Shown piece by piece: positions 11,180-23,630 of a stretch of 64,000 nucleotides of DNA (position 1 is its first letter; each line of letters starts with the position of its first letter). Where the stretch lies: NCBI GenBank assembly GCA_023053685.1, contig JALIGW010000001.1, positions 49,519,859-49,583,858 on the forward strand, written 5' to 3'. The notes below the pieces were generated by a model, which saw only the letters and a list, made by a program, of their open reading frames with translations, searched no databases and was not told where the DNA came from. Made by a program: the position numbers and the translations under genes. This DNA comes from Diadophis punctatus similis (taxonomy: Eukaryota > Chordata > Lepidosauria > Squamata > Dipsadidae).

Positions 11180-12659
11180 GGAGAAACTCCAAAATCAAAT
11201 CCACAGGAAGACAAGGACAAATCACTTACTGGTATGTATTGTTGTCAAGAAAACTGCATGTGCACTTGAATATTTAGATAAGTTGGGGTACCAAATGATG
11301 ACAATCCTAACCCTCGAAAGGAAAGGTACTTCTCTAGTTGCTATAGAAGAGTCATAATCTTTCACTAGTAGACCTGGACTGGCTAGACCATGCCTACATG
11401 GCATTCTGATAATTGATGCTACTACTCATTTTCTAAGGACATGCACATTTGGAAAGTGTATTATGGGAAGCACAAATTAAGTAAGCTTTGAAATTGTCAA
11501 AGTGGAAATGAAGTGCAGTAAATTGGCTGATTTAGGAGTGACAGATTATTACATTCAGAGGAAGAAGCTGCATGAAGAAATGGAGTAGCAATAATATTCC
11601 AAAAGGACTTACTATGTATGTATGTGCTTGGCTATAAAACAAAGAATGACTAGAATTAGGGAAACCCACATTAAAATTGTACATTATTATGTACTATATA
11701 TTCTTACTAGCACAATAGTGGAAAATTCTAAGGAATTCTCTGCAAACTGAAAGTGGAGCTAATATCAAATTTTGGAATAAAGTTGGAAAGATGCAGGAAG
11801 TGAAAATTATAGGAAGATTTGGACTGGGTTCATACAATGACGGAAGAGAGAATTTTGGAGAAAATAGGTGGGCCAGCAAGATTTATCTGAAGAAACATAG
11901 TCAGAATACAAGACTGATATAAAGATCCGATTCAATGCACTTAACTTTTATGAAATAAAAGACACTTAGGAAGATGTAAGAGATAATATGAAAGCTGAAA
12001 TGAAAAAAAAATCCCAAAACTTCAAAGAGGGAAAGATCCAAGTAGCTTTCAGAATAGCTATCATGATATGAGAAAGATCTAGGATGAAAGAAGATCTAGG
12101 ATGAAAGCCTAGAACAAGAACATACAACACTTGAGTGAAGACTTTCAACATCAAGCTAGGAAGGACAATAAAGACATTTCAGTCAAGAATATCATCAAAT
12201 ATAGAAATATAAGAAAAGGAGAATAATGGGAGATGATTTTCAGATCAGTGAAATTGCATAAAAATTATAATCTATATAAGGCTACTCAAGAGTAATAACA
12301 GAAAAGCTCAAATAGAAGCAAACGATGTTAAAGTACATTAACAGCTACCATACTAGATGACATGCAAAGAGTTAAAATTCTGGATTTTTGCAGCCCAAAT
12401 CTGAAAAATCTAATTAAAGGAAGGTAGAGATTCTTCACAAAAAGAATTGTAGAATGACAAAAAAATTGGCAAAGATAAAATAGGAACCCATTTCACAAAA
12501 AAAGTGAGGTAGAAGAGGGAATAGATCAACCATTGAATAGAATCACAGGATACAAATGAACTGGTTAAAGTGGCAAGACTAAGTGGAATTAATGGACTAA
12601 CCTCTCTCTCTTTTTAAAATATGAAATAAGATTGCAGGGACTAGAGATTGGAAGTGGTT
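11180..12659. other. Unassigned A-rich block
   Basis: Strongly A-rich on the plus strand between about 11480 and 12600, with many broken short frames. It has the feel of decayed transposon coding sequence, but no motif could be matched. A 17-bp unit aagatctaggatgaaag is repeated directly at about 12074-12107. Confidence 0.35.
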
Positions 12660-13165
12660 CATGGATGTATTTATTTTTGTATTTGTATTTGTTTATTTGT
12701 CAAGCATATATAAGCAAAGTATAAACAATAAAACATGATTGAATATATATGTAATAGTACAAGCATGAATAAGAGTAAAAGAGGTATTAATATATGGGTA
12801 CATTAGGACAGGAACGGTAGGCACGATTGTGCGCTTATGCACGCCCCTTACCGATCTCTTAGGAATGGGGTGAGGTCGATGGTAGATAATCTGAGGTTGA
12901 AGTTTTTGGGGTTTGGGGAAGAAACTACTGAGTCAGGTAAAGTGTTCCAGGCATTGACCACTCTGTTGTTGAAGTTGATTTTTTTGCAATCAAGTTTGGA
13001 GCGATTTACATTAAGTTTGTATCTATTGTGAGCTTGTGTATTATTGCAGTTGAAGCTGAAGTAGTCATTAACAGGTAGGACATTGTGGCAGATAATTTTG
13101 TGAGCTACACTTAGGTCAGATTGAAGGCGGCGTAGTTCTAAATTTTCAAGTCCCAAAATTTCAAG
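12660..13165 (-). mobile_element. LINE 3' end (CR1/L3-like), antisense
   Basis: The minus-strand frame 13156-12848 reads GLENLELRRLQSDLSVAHKI, then VNDYFSFNCNN, SKLDCKKINF, and NRVVNAWNTLPDSVV before a stop. This is the same RT C-terminal end as at 1791-2198, and this copy is complete to the stop. The 3' UTR (aggacaggaacggtaggcac) follows to about 12660. 5'-truncated. Confidence 0.8.
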
Positions 13166-14599
13166 TCTGGTTTCATATTCATTTGAGAAGTTTTTACAAT
13201 GAACATAATTTACCTTTTAAGTGGCTGCTGATCTCTGGGTCTTGGTATGGGATGGCAATGGGATCTTTAGAAGACATTCTATTTCCTGTGGCTGCATCAG
13301 ATTGACCACTGGCCATTTTGTCATTTTTATCTATTTGGCCAGCTTATCAGACTGTTACAAGGAGCAGCCTATTAAACACATGTAACAACCAATTTTAAAT
13401 CTTTGTTATCCTTGCCATCCAGAGGGTCAATAATTGTAAGATGTTGGCCTTTTAATTTCTGAACTGGAGGGATATTGGTGAGAGCTGTTGGTAGAAGGAT
13501 ATTAATCTGTGACACTACCACAGTTTTTCCCTAAATGAGAAATGGATCCTAAAATATCTTAAAATGGATCTTTAAAAACTCCTGGTATGAGATGGAAGGC
13601 ATCTCATACTACTGAGGATGAGATGCCTTCCATCCAACTGAGGCCATGATGGGTAAAGGAAGTTACTGAAAGGGGAATTAGATAATCTACTCCAGGTGGA
13701 TGAGGTCTTTATGTTAGAGCAAGCCACTTCTAACTTATCTGCCTGAACCTCGGGCCCATGTGGCCAAGTTATTGGGCACCATGGACTTCAGCTGTTGCTA
13801 TATGCAGCAGGACCATAATCGTATTTATAATGTAATGATGGATGAGTATGTAACTTAGTACTGAGGCTTGCTCAAACAGCAGAGAGATGTAGTCTTATTT
13901 GGAAAATAAACAATTTGGGTTCTGAAGTAATCATGTAGCCATGATGATTCATAAGGGCCAATACCATTGCTTTTGGGCACTTCTTGGAAAGAAATGGTGG
14001 ACTAAAGATTGCACGGCAAGAATAGTGAGCTGATGATGACAGTGTGAAGAGAAGTTGATGATGGTTCCCTGTGAGGAGGCTGTAAGACATTGAACTCTGG
14101 TCATGTTGCCTAAGCCATAGTTCAGTTCCTTCTAAAGGACACTGGCTTGCATACATTCTTTCTTAACCACTTTAGGCAATTGCTTATTAATGGCTTTTTG
14201 GATTTAAGAAGTTTCAGAAGGGGAAGTTTCACTACACCAGCTGACTTTCCTTCTATCCTTGATAGACAGCTTTATTCAAATTTAAGGACTTTAAATTTTT
14301 TGAATAAACAGCAAAAAAGTAACCAGAATGTTGATTTTAGAAAGTTATAAATGGATTAAGGGGCCAGATGGACTTGAAATAAGATTTTGAAATTAATTAC
14401 AAGAATACTTTCTGTGGGTTGTTTTAATTTCTACAAAAATGGATATATATGAAGATTTTGAAACTAACTGTAAGAAGCCTTCCCATTGGAAAATGTTGTT
14501 CATTAGGAAAAAAGACACCATTAAAGGAAAATTTGAAGGTTGACTAGAGGATAGGGGTTAAGATTATAATTAAATGAGAAAATATCCATAACAGTGGTT
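13166..14599. other. Unassigned DNA
   Basis: No gene recognised. It contains a perfect 16-bp inverted repeat (arms 13591-13606 and 13619-13634, 12-nt loop). Confidence 0.4.
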
Positions 14600-14820
14600 G
14601 GAATACAGTATTGCAGGCTAATTCTGCTGACTGCTGACTGCCAGCAGTTTGGCAGTTTGAGACTCACTGGCTCAAGGTTGACTCAGCTTTCCATCCTTCT
14701 GAGGTTGGTAAAATGAGACTCAGATTGTTGGGGGCAATAAGCTGACTCTGTAAACAGCTTAGAGGGGGCTGTAAAGCACTGTGAAGCAGTATATACATCT
14801 AAGTGCTATTGCTACAATAC
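14600..14820 (+). mobile_element. tRNA-derived SINE, diverged copy
   Basis: Shares the body (ggctcaaggttgactcagc, gttgggggcaataagctgac, gtaaagcactgtgaagcag) and the ctaagtgctattgcta tail with the copies at 14965 and 22605, but the head is rearranged (duplicated gctgactgctgactgc). Older than its neighbour. Confidence 0.8.
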
Positions 14821-14964
14821 AGTATGGAGCGATACTATTTGGCTGTAGAAGAATTCAAGGATATTTGGGAAAAATGCACTCAGAAATCACTCTTAAGATT
14901 GTCTGTTATTATAAGAATAGATTCAAAAGAAATTATGGAAGAGAAACAAATTTTACTGAATTGG

Positions 14965-15200
14965 GAGCTGAGATGGTGCAGTGGTTAAATGCAGCACTGC
15001 AGGCTACTGCTAGTTCAGCAGTTCAGCTGTTCAAATCTCACTGGCTCAAGGTTGACTCAGCCTTCCATCCTTCTGAGGTCGGTAAAATGAGGACCCAGAT
15101 TGTTGGGGGCAATATGCTGAACTCTGTAAACCGCTTAGAGAGGGCTGTAAAGCACTATGAAGCGGTATATAAGTCTAAGTGCTATTGCTATTGCTAAAAC
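14965..15200 (+). mobile_element. tRNA-derived SINE, full length
   Basis: The head has a pol III A box (tggtgcagtggttaaatg) and B box (gttcaaatctc). A conserved body and a 3' end finishing gctattgctattgcta follow. The copy looks complete. Internal pol III promoter boxes imply RNA-mediated copying by a partner LINE; the tail does not resemble the CR1 tail used by the SINE at 42365. Confidence 0.9.
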
Positions 15201-15980
15201 AGTGAGTAAAGCTGGCTTGAATGTGGATTTGAACATGGATTTAAAAATGTCAGGCTACAAGAATGATATGCAAAACAATGTTATGCTGAATTTACAAATG
15301 AAACCGGATAATATCTTAATAATTAAAGTAGACATACCAATAATAAATCAGAAGAGTGACTTGGATAGCTTTCTTATCTTGGATTTACAAAAAGGATGTA
15401 TTAAATATGTAAAGAGATTTCTAAGAGGAACCAAAGAGAAAATGGTAAGAAAATCAAATGGAGTACTATTTGAAGGGATTAAAGATCGAGAGTCTTAAAA
15501 GTAAATGGAAGGAATACAAAGTGGGTTTATCTGACCAATGTTAAAATACAGTACATTGTTTCTGGTAGCTTTTAATGGATTTTTCTTGACTAGGTTTGAA
15601 TGTTGAGGCTTTAAAGATTTTTATAGACAAGAGATAAGATATGGGAAGAACGGTTCTTTCTTTTATATTTTTTAAAGAAGAATGGTGCTAAAAGTAAAGG
15701 AATGTGAAAATGATTTACTTGATTAAAAATAAAATATATATGTTGATGTTTCTGGTAATTCTTAATAGACCTGCTGATTAGGATTGAATAATGATGCTTC
15801 ATAATTTGTTTATAGATAGCATATGAGATACAAGAAGAGATCTTTTGTTGAAATATCAGAGAAGGTGACAAGTTACTGAAATTGTACTTATCTTGACGAA
15901 GGGGGAAATATCTTTTTGGTTTATTTTTTCTTTTAGTCTGAACTTTTTCTGTTTTCTTTTTACTTTTCATATTTTCTCAG
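15201..15980. mobile_element. AT-rich block, possibly L1-derived
   Basis: The first 300 bp hold a plus frame (15157-15498) rich in Lys/Asn/Ile with no motif. From 15555 two diverged direct copies of about 90 bp start with gtttctggta (15555-15648 and 15749-15842), spaced by about 190 bp. The end is T-rich (ttttttctgttttctttttac). The texture resembles squamate L1 non-coding regions, but I cannot prove it. Confidence 0.3.
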
Positions 15981-16417
15981 TTTAGGTATTCTATTCTATT
16001 GGGTAGACTATTCTAAATGGTTCTCCATCTTTGCCAAGTTTCTGGATACCAACAATTTGCACTTTGACCAGAAAGTTATCTGAATGCTGCAAAAGACAGA
16101 TGTCTCTATCCTCCATATTCAAATCATTTCTCATCTGTAAAAAACAGAACAGGTATGTGCAATCACACAAATGTAAAGGATACAACTACGTATGATAAAC
16201 CCATGATAAACCCATGATAAACCCATGCAACAACCCTTTAGAATAGTCTACCAAAGACATTTGGATTCCATGGGACTGTTGGATATTTCTTCATGAATTT
16301 GGCAGGCAGACAATCTCTGGCATGCAATTAGGGGCAACAAGAAAGGCAATGTTCATCCCCTGTACTTACTGTGTCTATGGATTCCTGTCTTGTGGCCCTG
16401 TTTAGAGTAACCTAGAC
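15981..16417. other. Unassigned DNA with 11-bp tandem repeat
   Basis: No gene recognised. At 16192-16227 the unit atgataaaccc occurs three times in tandem. Confidence 0.5.
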
Positions 16418-16775
16418 CCGTGATAGCGAACTTATGGCACGCGTGCCACAGGTGGCACACAAAGCACTCTCTGCGGGCATGTGAGCCATCACCCCAGCTC
16501 AGCTCCGCTGCGCATGTGTGCGCACCTCCTACCGGCCAGCTGGTTTTCGGATCTCTGCCGTGCATGTGCAGGGGCGGGCCACATGTGGGAGACATGCGTG
16601 CATGTGTGGAGAGTGGGATGCACGCACAGGGGTTGTGCGTGCCTACACGGGGGTCATGGGGGGGTCACGTGTGCATGCATGGCAGGGTCATGCATGGGGG
16701 TCATGCGCTCATTGCATTATGGGTGTACGCGAACGCACTTTCAGCACTCAGCACTGAAAAGGTTAGCCATCACTG
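16418..16775 (+). mobile_element. hAT element, CAGTGATGGCGAAC family
   Basis: Ends ccgtgatagcgaac and gttagccatcactg are imperfect inverted repeats. Flanks acctagac (16410-16417) and atctagac (16776-16783) give an 8-bp duplication with one change. The interior is GC-rich with many gcatg/cacgtg steps. The several 80-118 aa frames here are not transposase, so it is non-autonomous. Sisters: 41192 and 51626. Confidence 0.9.
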
Positions 16776-19560
16776 ATCTAGACCTTCTTAAAGAAAGATT
16801 TTCAGGGTACGATTCTTGCAGTCTAATTAGCTAACAAGAGGAGATTACGTTTTGTTTTTGTTTTTATAAAGTTAAAATTTAACTTTAAGGCTCTGATAAT
16901 AGCTTATTTCTTAATTTAATTTTACCTAACAATATTTAAAGACCACTCTTATCTAGCTAAATCTAAACAGTATATATGAACAATGTATTTTTGAAATACT
17001 GAATAATTTAAGGAATTAAAAACACCAATGACTTATATTTTTCTAAGAATATAACTTCTTTAATTTTTAAATTCTGTATTATAGTGGCATATCTGGATGA
17101 CAATAACTTTTCACTTTAAACAATGCATCATCTTGATCTCTCTGATTGTGTAAAGAATGCAAAATGATTAATCTGTTGCTTTAACTAATACTAGTTTAAA
17201 TCCCTTTAATGTACAGTATTTTAACTGATATTTTTCTTGTTCTAACTTCATGTATGAAATGCTTCATTTGCTTCATAGTTGATTTAATAGACAACCAGGT
17301 CTTCCTGAGGCCTTATCTGTGAAACTACCCAAGCCAGATGTTCCTACTGGTGAATTAAAAAGGTATGCTGAATGCTTAGAGTTTAAGGGCCGTAACCAGG
17401 GGTGGGGGAAATGATGGAAATTGCTGTTGATGATAGGTTGCCATGGGCTAGAGTCTTCCAGAGTCTGAGTGCCAGGTAAGATTGTTAGTGATTAATCAGT
17501 AATAATGCTTGTAAGGTTAATGTCTTCCTCATTTGGCTTATTCAAATATTTCTTCGTCTTTTTCTCCTCCTCCTCCTCCTTTTTTTGGCATGGAAATGTC
17601 AACAGGTGTAAGCAAGTCTATGGAGATGAAAAGTGCCAAGGCTTCATTTCTGGCGGAGGATGGCCTTCATGCACAAGAGACAGCAATTGCAGAGTTCTGC
17701 AGACTGCCCATCAATCCGCATTGTTGCCTGGCACCTATATATCATCCAACATGTGTGTAGGCACCATGCCATCAGAACAGATGGTAAAGACTGGAAGCAG
17801 CCAAGCTACTATGTACGGTAGGTGTGCTGAAGTAAAAGTGGGGAAGGCGTGATTTCCATCCAAGAATGCTGGACTCACTCTCTGTGCCTTGGATTTTGAA
17901 ACCCAGAGTTAAGGGGATGGGCAGCAGCCATTTAGCTCAACTCCCTTCTGGATTTCATTTATCTTCACACAAAAGCCTCTGTTTCAGTTCCAAGGTGCCA
18001 TTGGCCTTGTCGGTGAATTAGGTGGAGCAGTGGGAAAATGCATCCTTAAATCATCTCTATCTTAGCTGGCTTTCTGCCTGAAAATTTTACAGATGAGCTA
18101 AAACACATAGTCATCACAGTTCATGCAAAATGTGCAGAGAGCTGAAACAAGTTGCTGCTGTTGCACTCTGCCACCAGCTGATTCTTTTTTAGACAAAAAC
18201 TTTCAACATGAAAACAGTTATTAGCAAACAGCTCTCCTTTGAGTAACAAAGTAACTGAAAAGATTGGCTGGGTTTGTACCTTTTTAACAAGGGAAAATGC
18301 ACCCCTCTTGCTGGGCTCAGTGGTAACACTGCTCCTCCTAACACAGTATGGCAAATGGGAAAGTGCACATGATAATATTCGGCTACCAATTTGCATTTCA
18401 ACTTTCATGCTTTCTTAGATAGGGCTGTGCCTGGATTTAAATTAAAGTTAAATGGAATTTGGGAAGAGATTTGGCAATGCAAGGGCCTGTTTTAAAATAA
18501 AATCCGCACAATTTTCATGAGCTGTATTTTGATGTCAATTAGAAAGTTTGCAAAGAGTAATTGGCCAAGATAATACTGAACTTCAAATGATTAGCAAAAT
18601 AGACATGCATAAACAGTATTAAGGTTTATTTATTTTATTTCTTTATTAAATTTATTGGCTGCCTATCTTACTACAGGGTAACTTTGGGCTTACAATGTTA
18701 ACAATTACTTTTGGTTACTTTGTTTGTCCCTCCTCTTTTTTTAAGCTGGTGCCCTGTGAGGTCCACCATTGAACACATTGAACACATTGAGTAGAAGGTA
18801 TGTATGCATCTATACATTGAAAAATATGTATTATTTTCCAATGTATAAAAATATACAAAACAAATAATACCAAAGTTCATAAATTAGAAATAGAAAAAAA
18901 ATCTGCTCTTCTTTCTATCAAGTAATTATCATCTGAATCTTTTCTCCAACTTCTTTGTCCCTTTTTAATCCCTGGCATTTTGAAGATTTGATGGGATGTA
19001 TGAGAGAGATTATGTTGGAGTGAGAGAATTTGCGAGATATGAGTAAATGAGTTGAAGAGACATAGCAAATAGTACTAGATCGGTTGATGGAGTGAAGGGA
19101 AGAGAAAGGATGGCATAGATGATGTTTGGAAGGACAAAGAAACAAAAGATTGACCTTGTAGAATGAAGGTGTTTTATAGTCCATCATTAAACAGCGATGT
19201 AGGTGGCAAGATAGGAGGAGAGATAAAGCCTACTACTTACTGGATTACTGAGGCTTCTGTGGAGAGGCCACTAATATGTTGGTCACCACTGGACTTTGTA
19301 TGGCCAAGAAGGTAAGGAGAATGAGTGTAATATGGCTAAAAAAAGGAGAAGAGGACCGGAGGCTGAGAGAAGAGTAGTTACTGTGTCTCCACTAATTGAC
19401 ATGTCTGTTTGTCTAATCAGGACTATGTAGTTGTGGGATCTCGGGGGTGGGGTTGAGAAGATGAGGAAGGAGATATCCCCTCAGTGAGTAGCAAAGAAGA
19501 TACACCAAGAGGAGCAGGCCATTACAGAAGATCTTCAATTTGATGCTGAGATGCTCTTAG
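16776..19560. other. Unassigned DNA
   Basis: No supported gene. The 115-residue frame at 17505-17852 has a Ser/Phe-rich start over a T/C-rich tract and no family motif. At 18622-18695 an AT-rich stretch followed by ggctgcctatcttactac may be an old LINE/SINE tail. A 9-bp unit (cattgaaca) is repeated at 18768-18792. Confidence 0.4.
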
Positions 19561-19800
19561 AACAGTTAGTTATGTACTCATCATGACACGTTTAGACAAT
19601 TGCAGTGTTTTCTATGTGGGGTACCTTTGGAAACAACTTGGAAACTGAAACTGATTCAATATATAGCTGTCCAGCTGCTAATAAGGAGAAATAGGTGGCA
19701 ACGTATTACCTCATGGTTCCTGAATTAATTAGAGTGTCTTTCGGAAACTTCACAATAGGTTTATTTAGGTGTGTCCTTCCAGAAAGGCTGCTGAGGGCAT
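19561..19800 (+). mobile_element. Decayed L2-clade RT fragment
   Basis: Across frameshifts the plus strand reads like the L2 end seen at 23887: TRLDNCSVFYVGYLWKQLG in place of [14 protein letters not shown], then RRNRWQRIT and VLPELHW-like residues. Stops and indels are frequent, so it is an old copy. Confidence 0.5.
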
Positions 19801-19984
19801 CCACCCTATGTAAAGTGAAGGGGATATTTGGCAAAGACATAATTTTATTTGAATTTTTAAAATCTAATCCTGCATCTATGCTAGCTCCCCATTTTACTTA
19901 CATAAATAACTCCTTATATATTCTTTAATTTCAACATTCTTTTATACTAAAGTGGGAACAAAACTAACCTTGAACATTACTGCT

Positions 19985-20732
19985 CTATCAGTCTCTTATC
20001 TGTAATCAGTACACTGCATGCCATATTTTTATATTATAAACATTTGGACTGAATGTTTTCTGAGAACATCTTGGTCCCAGAACAGGCAGAATCTAAATAT
20101 GGTAATTCAACATAGACCAACATATTATATATTCCATCACCTAGCCAACAAATATTGTAGTCTTCCCAAAGACACCCTTTATGCTGCTTTCAATGACCTA
20201 AAGTTGGTCTTTGATTCTATATCACGTGAGAGACTATAGATAAAATTATCCACAACATCAATTGATTATTGTTATTATTCTAAAATTATTCTAAAATTGA
20301 TGTAACTTGACATCACCATGCAAGTTAAGGAAAACTGTAAAAAGAGTCTTAACTGAACCTATTCCCACCTTAAAGAGTTGTAAAACAAGTTTGTATTTTT
20401 GCTTTATGATGTTTAACCCATGCAATAAAGATATTGTTGACATTTTTTTGCTAAACCAGAATTTCAGTACCCATCTCATTCTCATTCTTCTCTATGCTGA
20501 TGATGCAGCTATTTCTTTAACTCTGGTGGCCTACAGAGATACTTTGAAACATTAGCTCCTTATTGCTATAGGGATTATTTTGAGATTAATTATTCCGAAA
20601 CAAAGATTCTAATATTTTCCAGAAATCCCCACAATAAGCTAGAACATCAATGGAAGACCTATTGAGCAGGTTACAATTTTAAGTATTTAAGTATTCACTT
20701 TCAATCTTCTACCTATGAACTAGAAAACATAG
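19985..20732 (+). mobile_element. Non-LTR RT fragment, clade unknown
   Basis: Conserved palm features can be read: AAFNDLKLVFDSISRERL (motif A position) and LLYADDAAISLT (intact YADD box), then INYSETKILIFSRNP and FKYLSIHFQSS, the order expected C-terminal to the YADD box. Several stops break the frame. It differs from the CR1, L2 and Bov-B copies in this window. It abuts the Bov-B 3' end. Confidence 0.65.
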
Positions 20733-22182
20733 TTGTTGTTAGTTGCAAAGTCGTGTCCGACCCATCACGACCCCATGGACAATGTTCCTCCAGGCCTTCC
20801 TGTTCTCTACCATTCTCTGGAGTCCATTTAAGCTCACACCGACTGCTTCAGTGACTCCATCCACCTCATTCTCTGTTGTCCTCTTCTTCTTTTGCCCTCA
20901 ATCTTTCCCAGCATTAGGCTCTTTTCCAGTGAGTCCTTCCTTCTCATTAGGTGGCCAAAGTATTTGAGTTTCATCTTCAGGATCTGGCCTGCTCAAGAGC
21001 AGTCAGGATTGATCTCCTCTAGGCAGGGGCGGGTTCCTAATTTTTTTTACTACCACTCTGTGGGCGTGGCTTATTTTGTGGGTGTGGCTTGCCGGCCATG
21101 TGACCGGGTGGGCGTGGCTTCTCGGACTGCTGAAGGGAGGGGAATGGAGATAGCTCCTGCCGCCTGTTCTTTCAGCGTCTCACGCGCTCCCTCAGCCATC
21201 CTCCCCTGCTTGGACTCACTGTGGGGTAGGAAGGCAGCGCATGTGCAGTGCCAGAAGCTTGGCTTCTGGGCATGCGCAGAAGAAAAATTTTTTAAAAATG
21301 TAAAAAAAATTTTTTTTAATGGCGGTGCCCAGGCACCGGCAACCGACCGCACCGGTACTGTGATGTCACCAGCGGGCCGCTACCGGTGCTATAGAGTGGA
21401 CCGCACCGGTAGGAACCCACCACTGCCTCTAGGACTGACCAGTTTGATCGCCTTGCAGTCCAAGGGACTTGCAGGAGTCTTTTCCAGCACCATAGTTCAA
21501 AGGCCTGAATTCTTTGGCGCTCAGCTTTTCTTATGGTCCAACTTTCACAGCCATACTTTGCAACTGGGAAAACTATAGCCTTGACTATATGCACTTTTGT
21601 TGGCAGGGTGATGTCTCTGCTTTTTAGTATGCTGTCTAGATTTGTCATAGCTTTCCTCCCCAGGAGCAAGCATCTTTTAATTTCTTGGCTGCAGTCCCCA
21701 TCTGCAGTGATCTTGGAGCCCAGGAAAATAAAATCTATCACTACCTCCATTTCTTCCATATCTATTTGCCAGGAATTGAGAGGGCCGGATGCCATGATCT
21801 TAATTTTCTTAATATTGAGTTTCAAGCCAACTTTTGCACTCTCCTTCTTCACCCGCATCAAGAGGCTCTTTAATTCCTCTTCACTTTCTGCCATTAGAGT
21901 GGTATCATCTGCATATCTGAGGTTGTTGATATTTCTCCCGGCAATCTTCATTCCAACTTTTGATTCATCTAGCCCTGCCTTTCTCATGATGCACTCTGCA
22001 TATAAGTTAAATAGGCAGGGTGACAGTATACAGCCTTGCCGGACTCCTTTCCCAATTTTGAACCAATCAGTGGTTCCATGTCCAGTTCTCACTGTTGCTT
22101 CTTGACCCACATATAGGTTTCTCAAGAGACAAATAAGATGGTCTGGTACACCCATCTCTTTAGGAACTTGCCACAATGTGCC
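20733..22182 (-). mobile_element. Bov-B (RTE clade) LINE, antisense, hAT-interrupted
   Basis: The minus-strand frame from 22176 down to the hAT edge at 21434 is open for about 247 codons. It shows MGVPDHLICLLRNLYVGQEA, KGVRQGCILSPCLFNLYAE, NNLRYADDTTLMAESEEEL and GLKLNIKKIKIMASGP, the Bov-B RT signature with intact catalytic YADD. Beyond the hAT, 21015-20733 continues with YFGHLMRRKDSLEKSLMLG-like residues and the Bov-B 3' tail. It is 5'-truncated near motif A. Uninterrupted RT codons suggest a fairly recent insertion. Confidence 0.93.
21024..21425 (+). mobile_element. hAT element, CAGNGGTGGG family, in Bov-B
   Basis: Starts caggggcgggttcc and ends ggaacccaccactg. A perfect 8-bp duplication, cctctagg, lies at 21016-21023 and 21426-21433. 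The interior has gtgggcgtggctt repeats and accggta steps. Non-autonomous. Confidence 0.96.
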
Positions 22183-22604
22183 TTATAAAAGCCCCCAAAA
22201 CATCCATTGCAATTATTAAATTTGCATGTCAACATGTCAACAACTATATATAAGCAGTTATTTAACTATTTAATGTTAATATTTTTGGGTTTGATAATAC
22301 ATGTGGCATGCAGATATGTATATGTAAGGAAGTTTCCAGACTAGAAGTTAGTCAAGTCTTAATTGTTAAAGGATTTTTATTCCCCCATTAACTGGAATGA
22401 AGCATCATAGTATTCTGATGATATTCTTAACTTCTTTATTTGGTTACAGTTAAGATGTATCTCCTTTCAGCTCATCTGAGATTATGCTGCCTCACGTGCT
22501 GATTGAAGCAAATACTTTGGATAATGTCTTTGGTTCACTTTACCTTATTACAGTATATAAGCTTGAGTCTTCCTTCAGAAGACAAATCAGCCTTAGCATG
22601 ACTA
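22183..22604. other. Unassigned DNA
   Basis: AT-rich; nothing recognised. Confidence 0.45.
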
Positions 22605-22834
22605 GAGCTGAAGTGGTGCAGTGGTTAAATGCTGCGACTGCAGGCTGACTGCTAGTTCAGCAGTTCAGCTGTTCAAATCTCACTAGGCTCAAGGTTGACT
22701 CAGCCTTCCATCCTTCTGAGGTCGGTAAAATGAGGACCCAGATTGTTGGGGGCAATATGCTGAATTCTGTAAACCGCTTAGAGAGGGCTGTAAAGCACTA
22801 TGAAGCGGTATATAAGTAAAGTGCTATTGCTATA
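22605..22834 (+). mobile_element. tRNA-derived SINE, full length
   Basis: A box (tggtgcagtggttaaatg), B box (gttcaaatctcac), body and the gctattgcta tail are all present. It is nearly identical in its body to 14965-15200, indicating a recently active family. Confidence 0.9.
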
Positions 22835-23630
22835 TTATTGTAGCTTTTCCTTCCTGGCATTAGCTGATTTCATGCATGACAAAATCTTAGCTAATTTTAA
22901 GCAGAGGATTTAGGACTTCAAATGGATAGAATTAGAGTTTTCCACTTGCAATATGGCTCAGCATACTCCACCCTGGTCCATTCCCTGATAATTTTAAAAC
23001 GTTTTTCATAATTCATATGGAAAACTTCTTACTTTGTCCTAAATGGTTATCAATTAGGATGACAACCAACCAACCATGTCAGCATTCCGTATGATATAGC
23101 ATCCATCAATATATGTTCCAATATAACAGTTGAGTCTGTATCTTATGTACTGTTAAAATGTCCACTAGATACTGAATAGAAGACAGAATTAGAAATCTGA
23201 ATTCTTCCTTTCCTCCGATGAGATCAAACTTTAGCTATTTCCAGAAAGGTTGCAAAATATCTGACAATGGCCATGGCTTGTAAAAGTCCTCTGTTTGCCT
23301 CTCTCTCACTGAGGCAACTCTCTCAGTGTTTCCTGTACAACTGATTTTCTGTACAAATTGATGGTTGCTTTATATTTGATATAATCTTGTCTTGTTATGT
23401 TTTTAAAAATTGGCCTTGGGCTGTAAATGAAACCAATCAATCAAGCTATTATTATCATCACAATGACCACAACTCCAGAGGTCTTTCTTAGTGACAGACT
23501 CTAACTATGGAACATAGCAAGATTCACGGGCTTCCTCATGCTAGCTTCTTATAACACGGTGAAGGCTGTATTGTTCTTGCAAATTTTTGGTGCTAAAGGA
23601 GACTGTAGCCTGCCTTTTGGAAGAGTTACT
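22835..23630. other. Unassigned DNA
   Basis: Nothing recognised. Confidence 0.45.

Noticed and set aside
16353..16834. Cluster of 80-118 codon frames on both strands, Cys/His-rich on one
   Set aside because: GC-rich hAT interior; the Cys/His runs come from tgcatg/cacgtg steps and have no zinc-finger spacing.
17505..17852. 115-codon frame considered as a secreted Cys-containing protein
   Set aside because: The hydrophobic start is encoded by a T/C-rich tract, and the rest shows no known cysteine pattern.
20892..21578. 228-codon plus-strand frame
   Set aside because: Runs across Bov-B antisense sequence and the hAT inserted in it; the true reading frame is on the minus strand.
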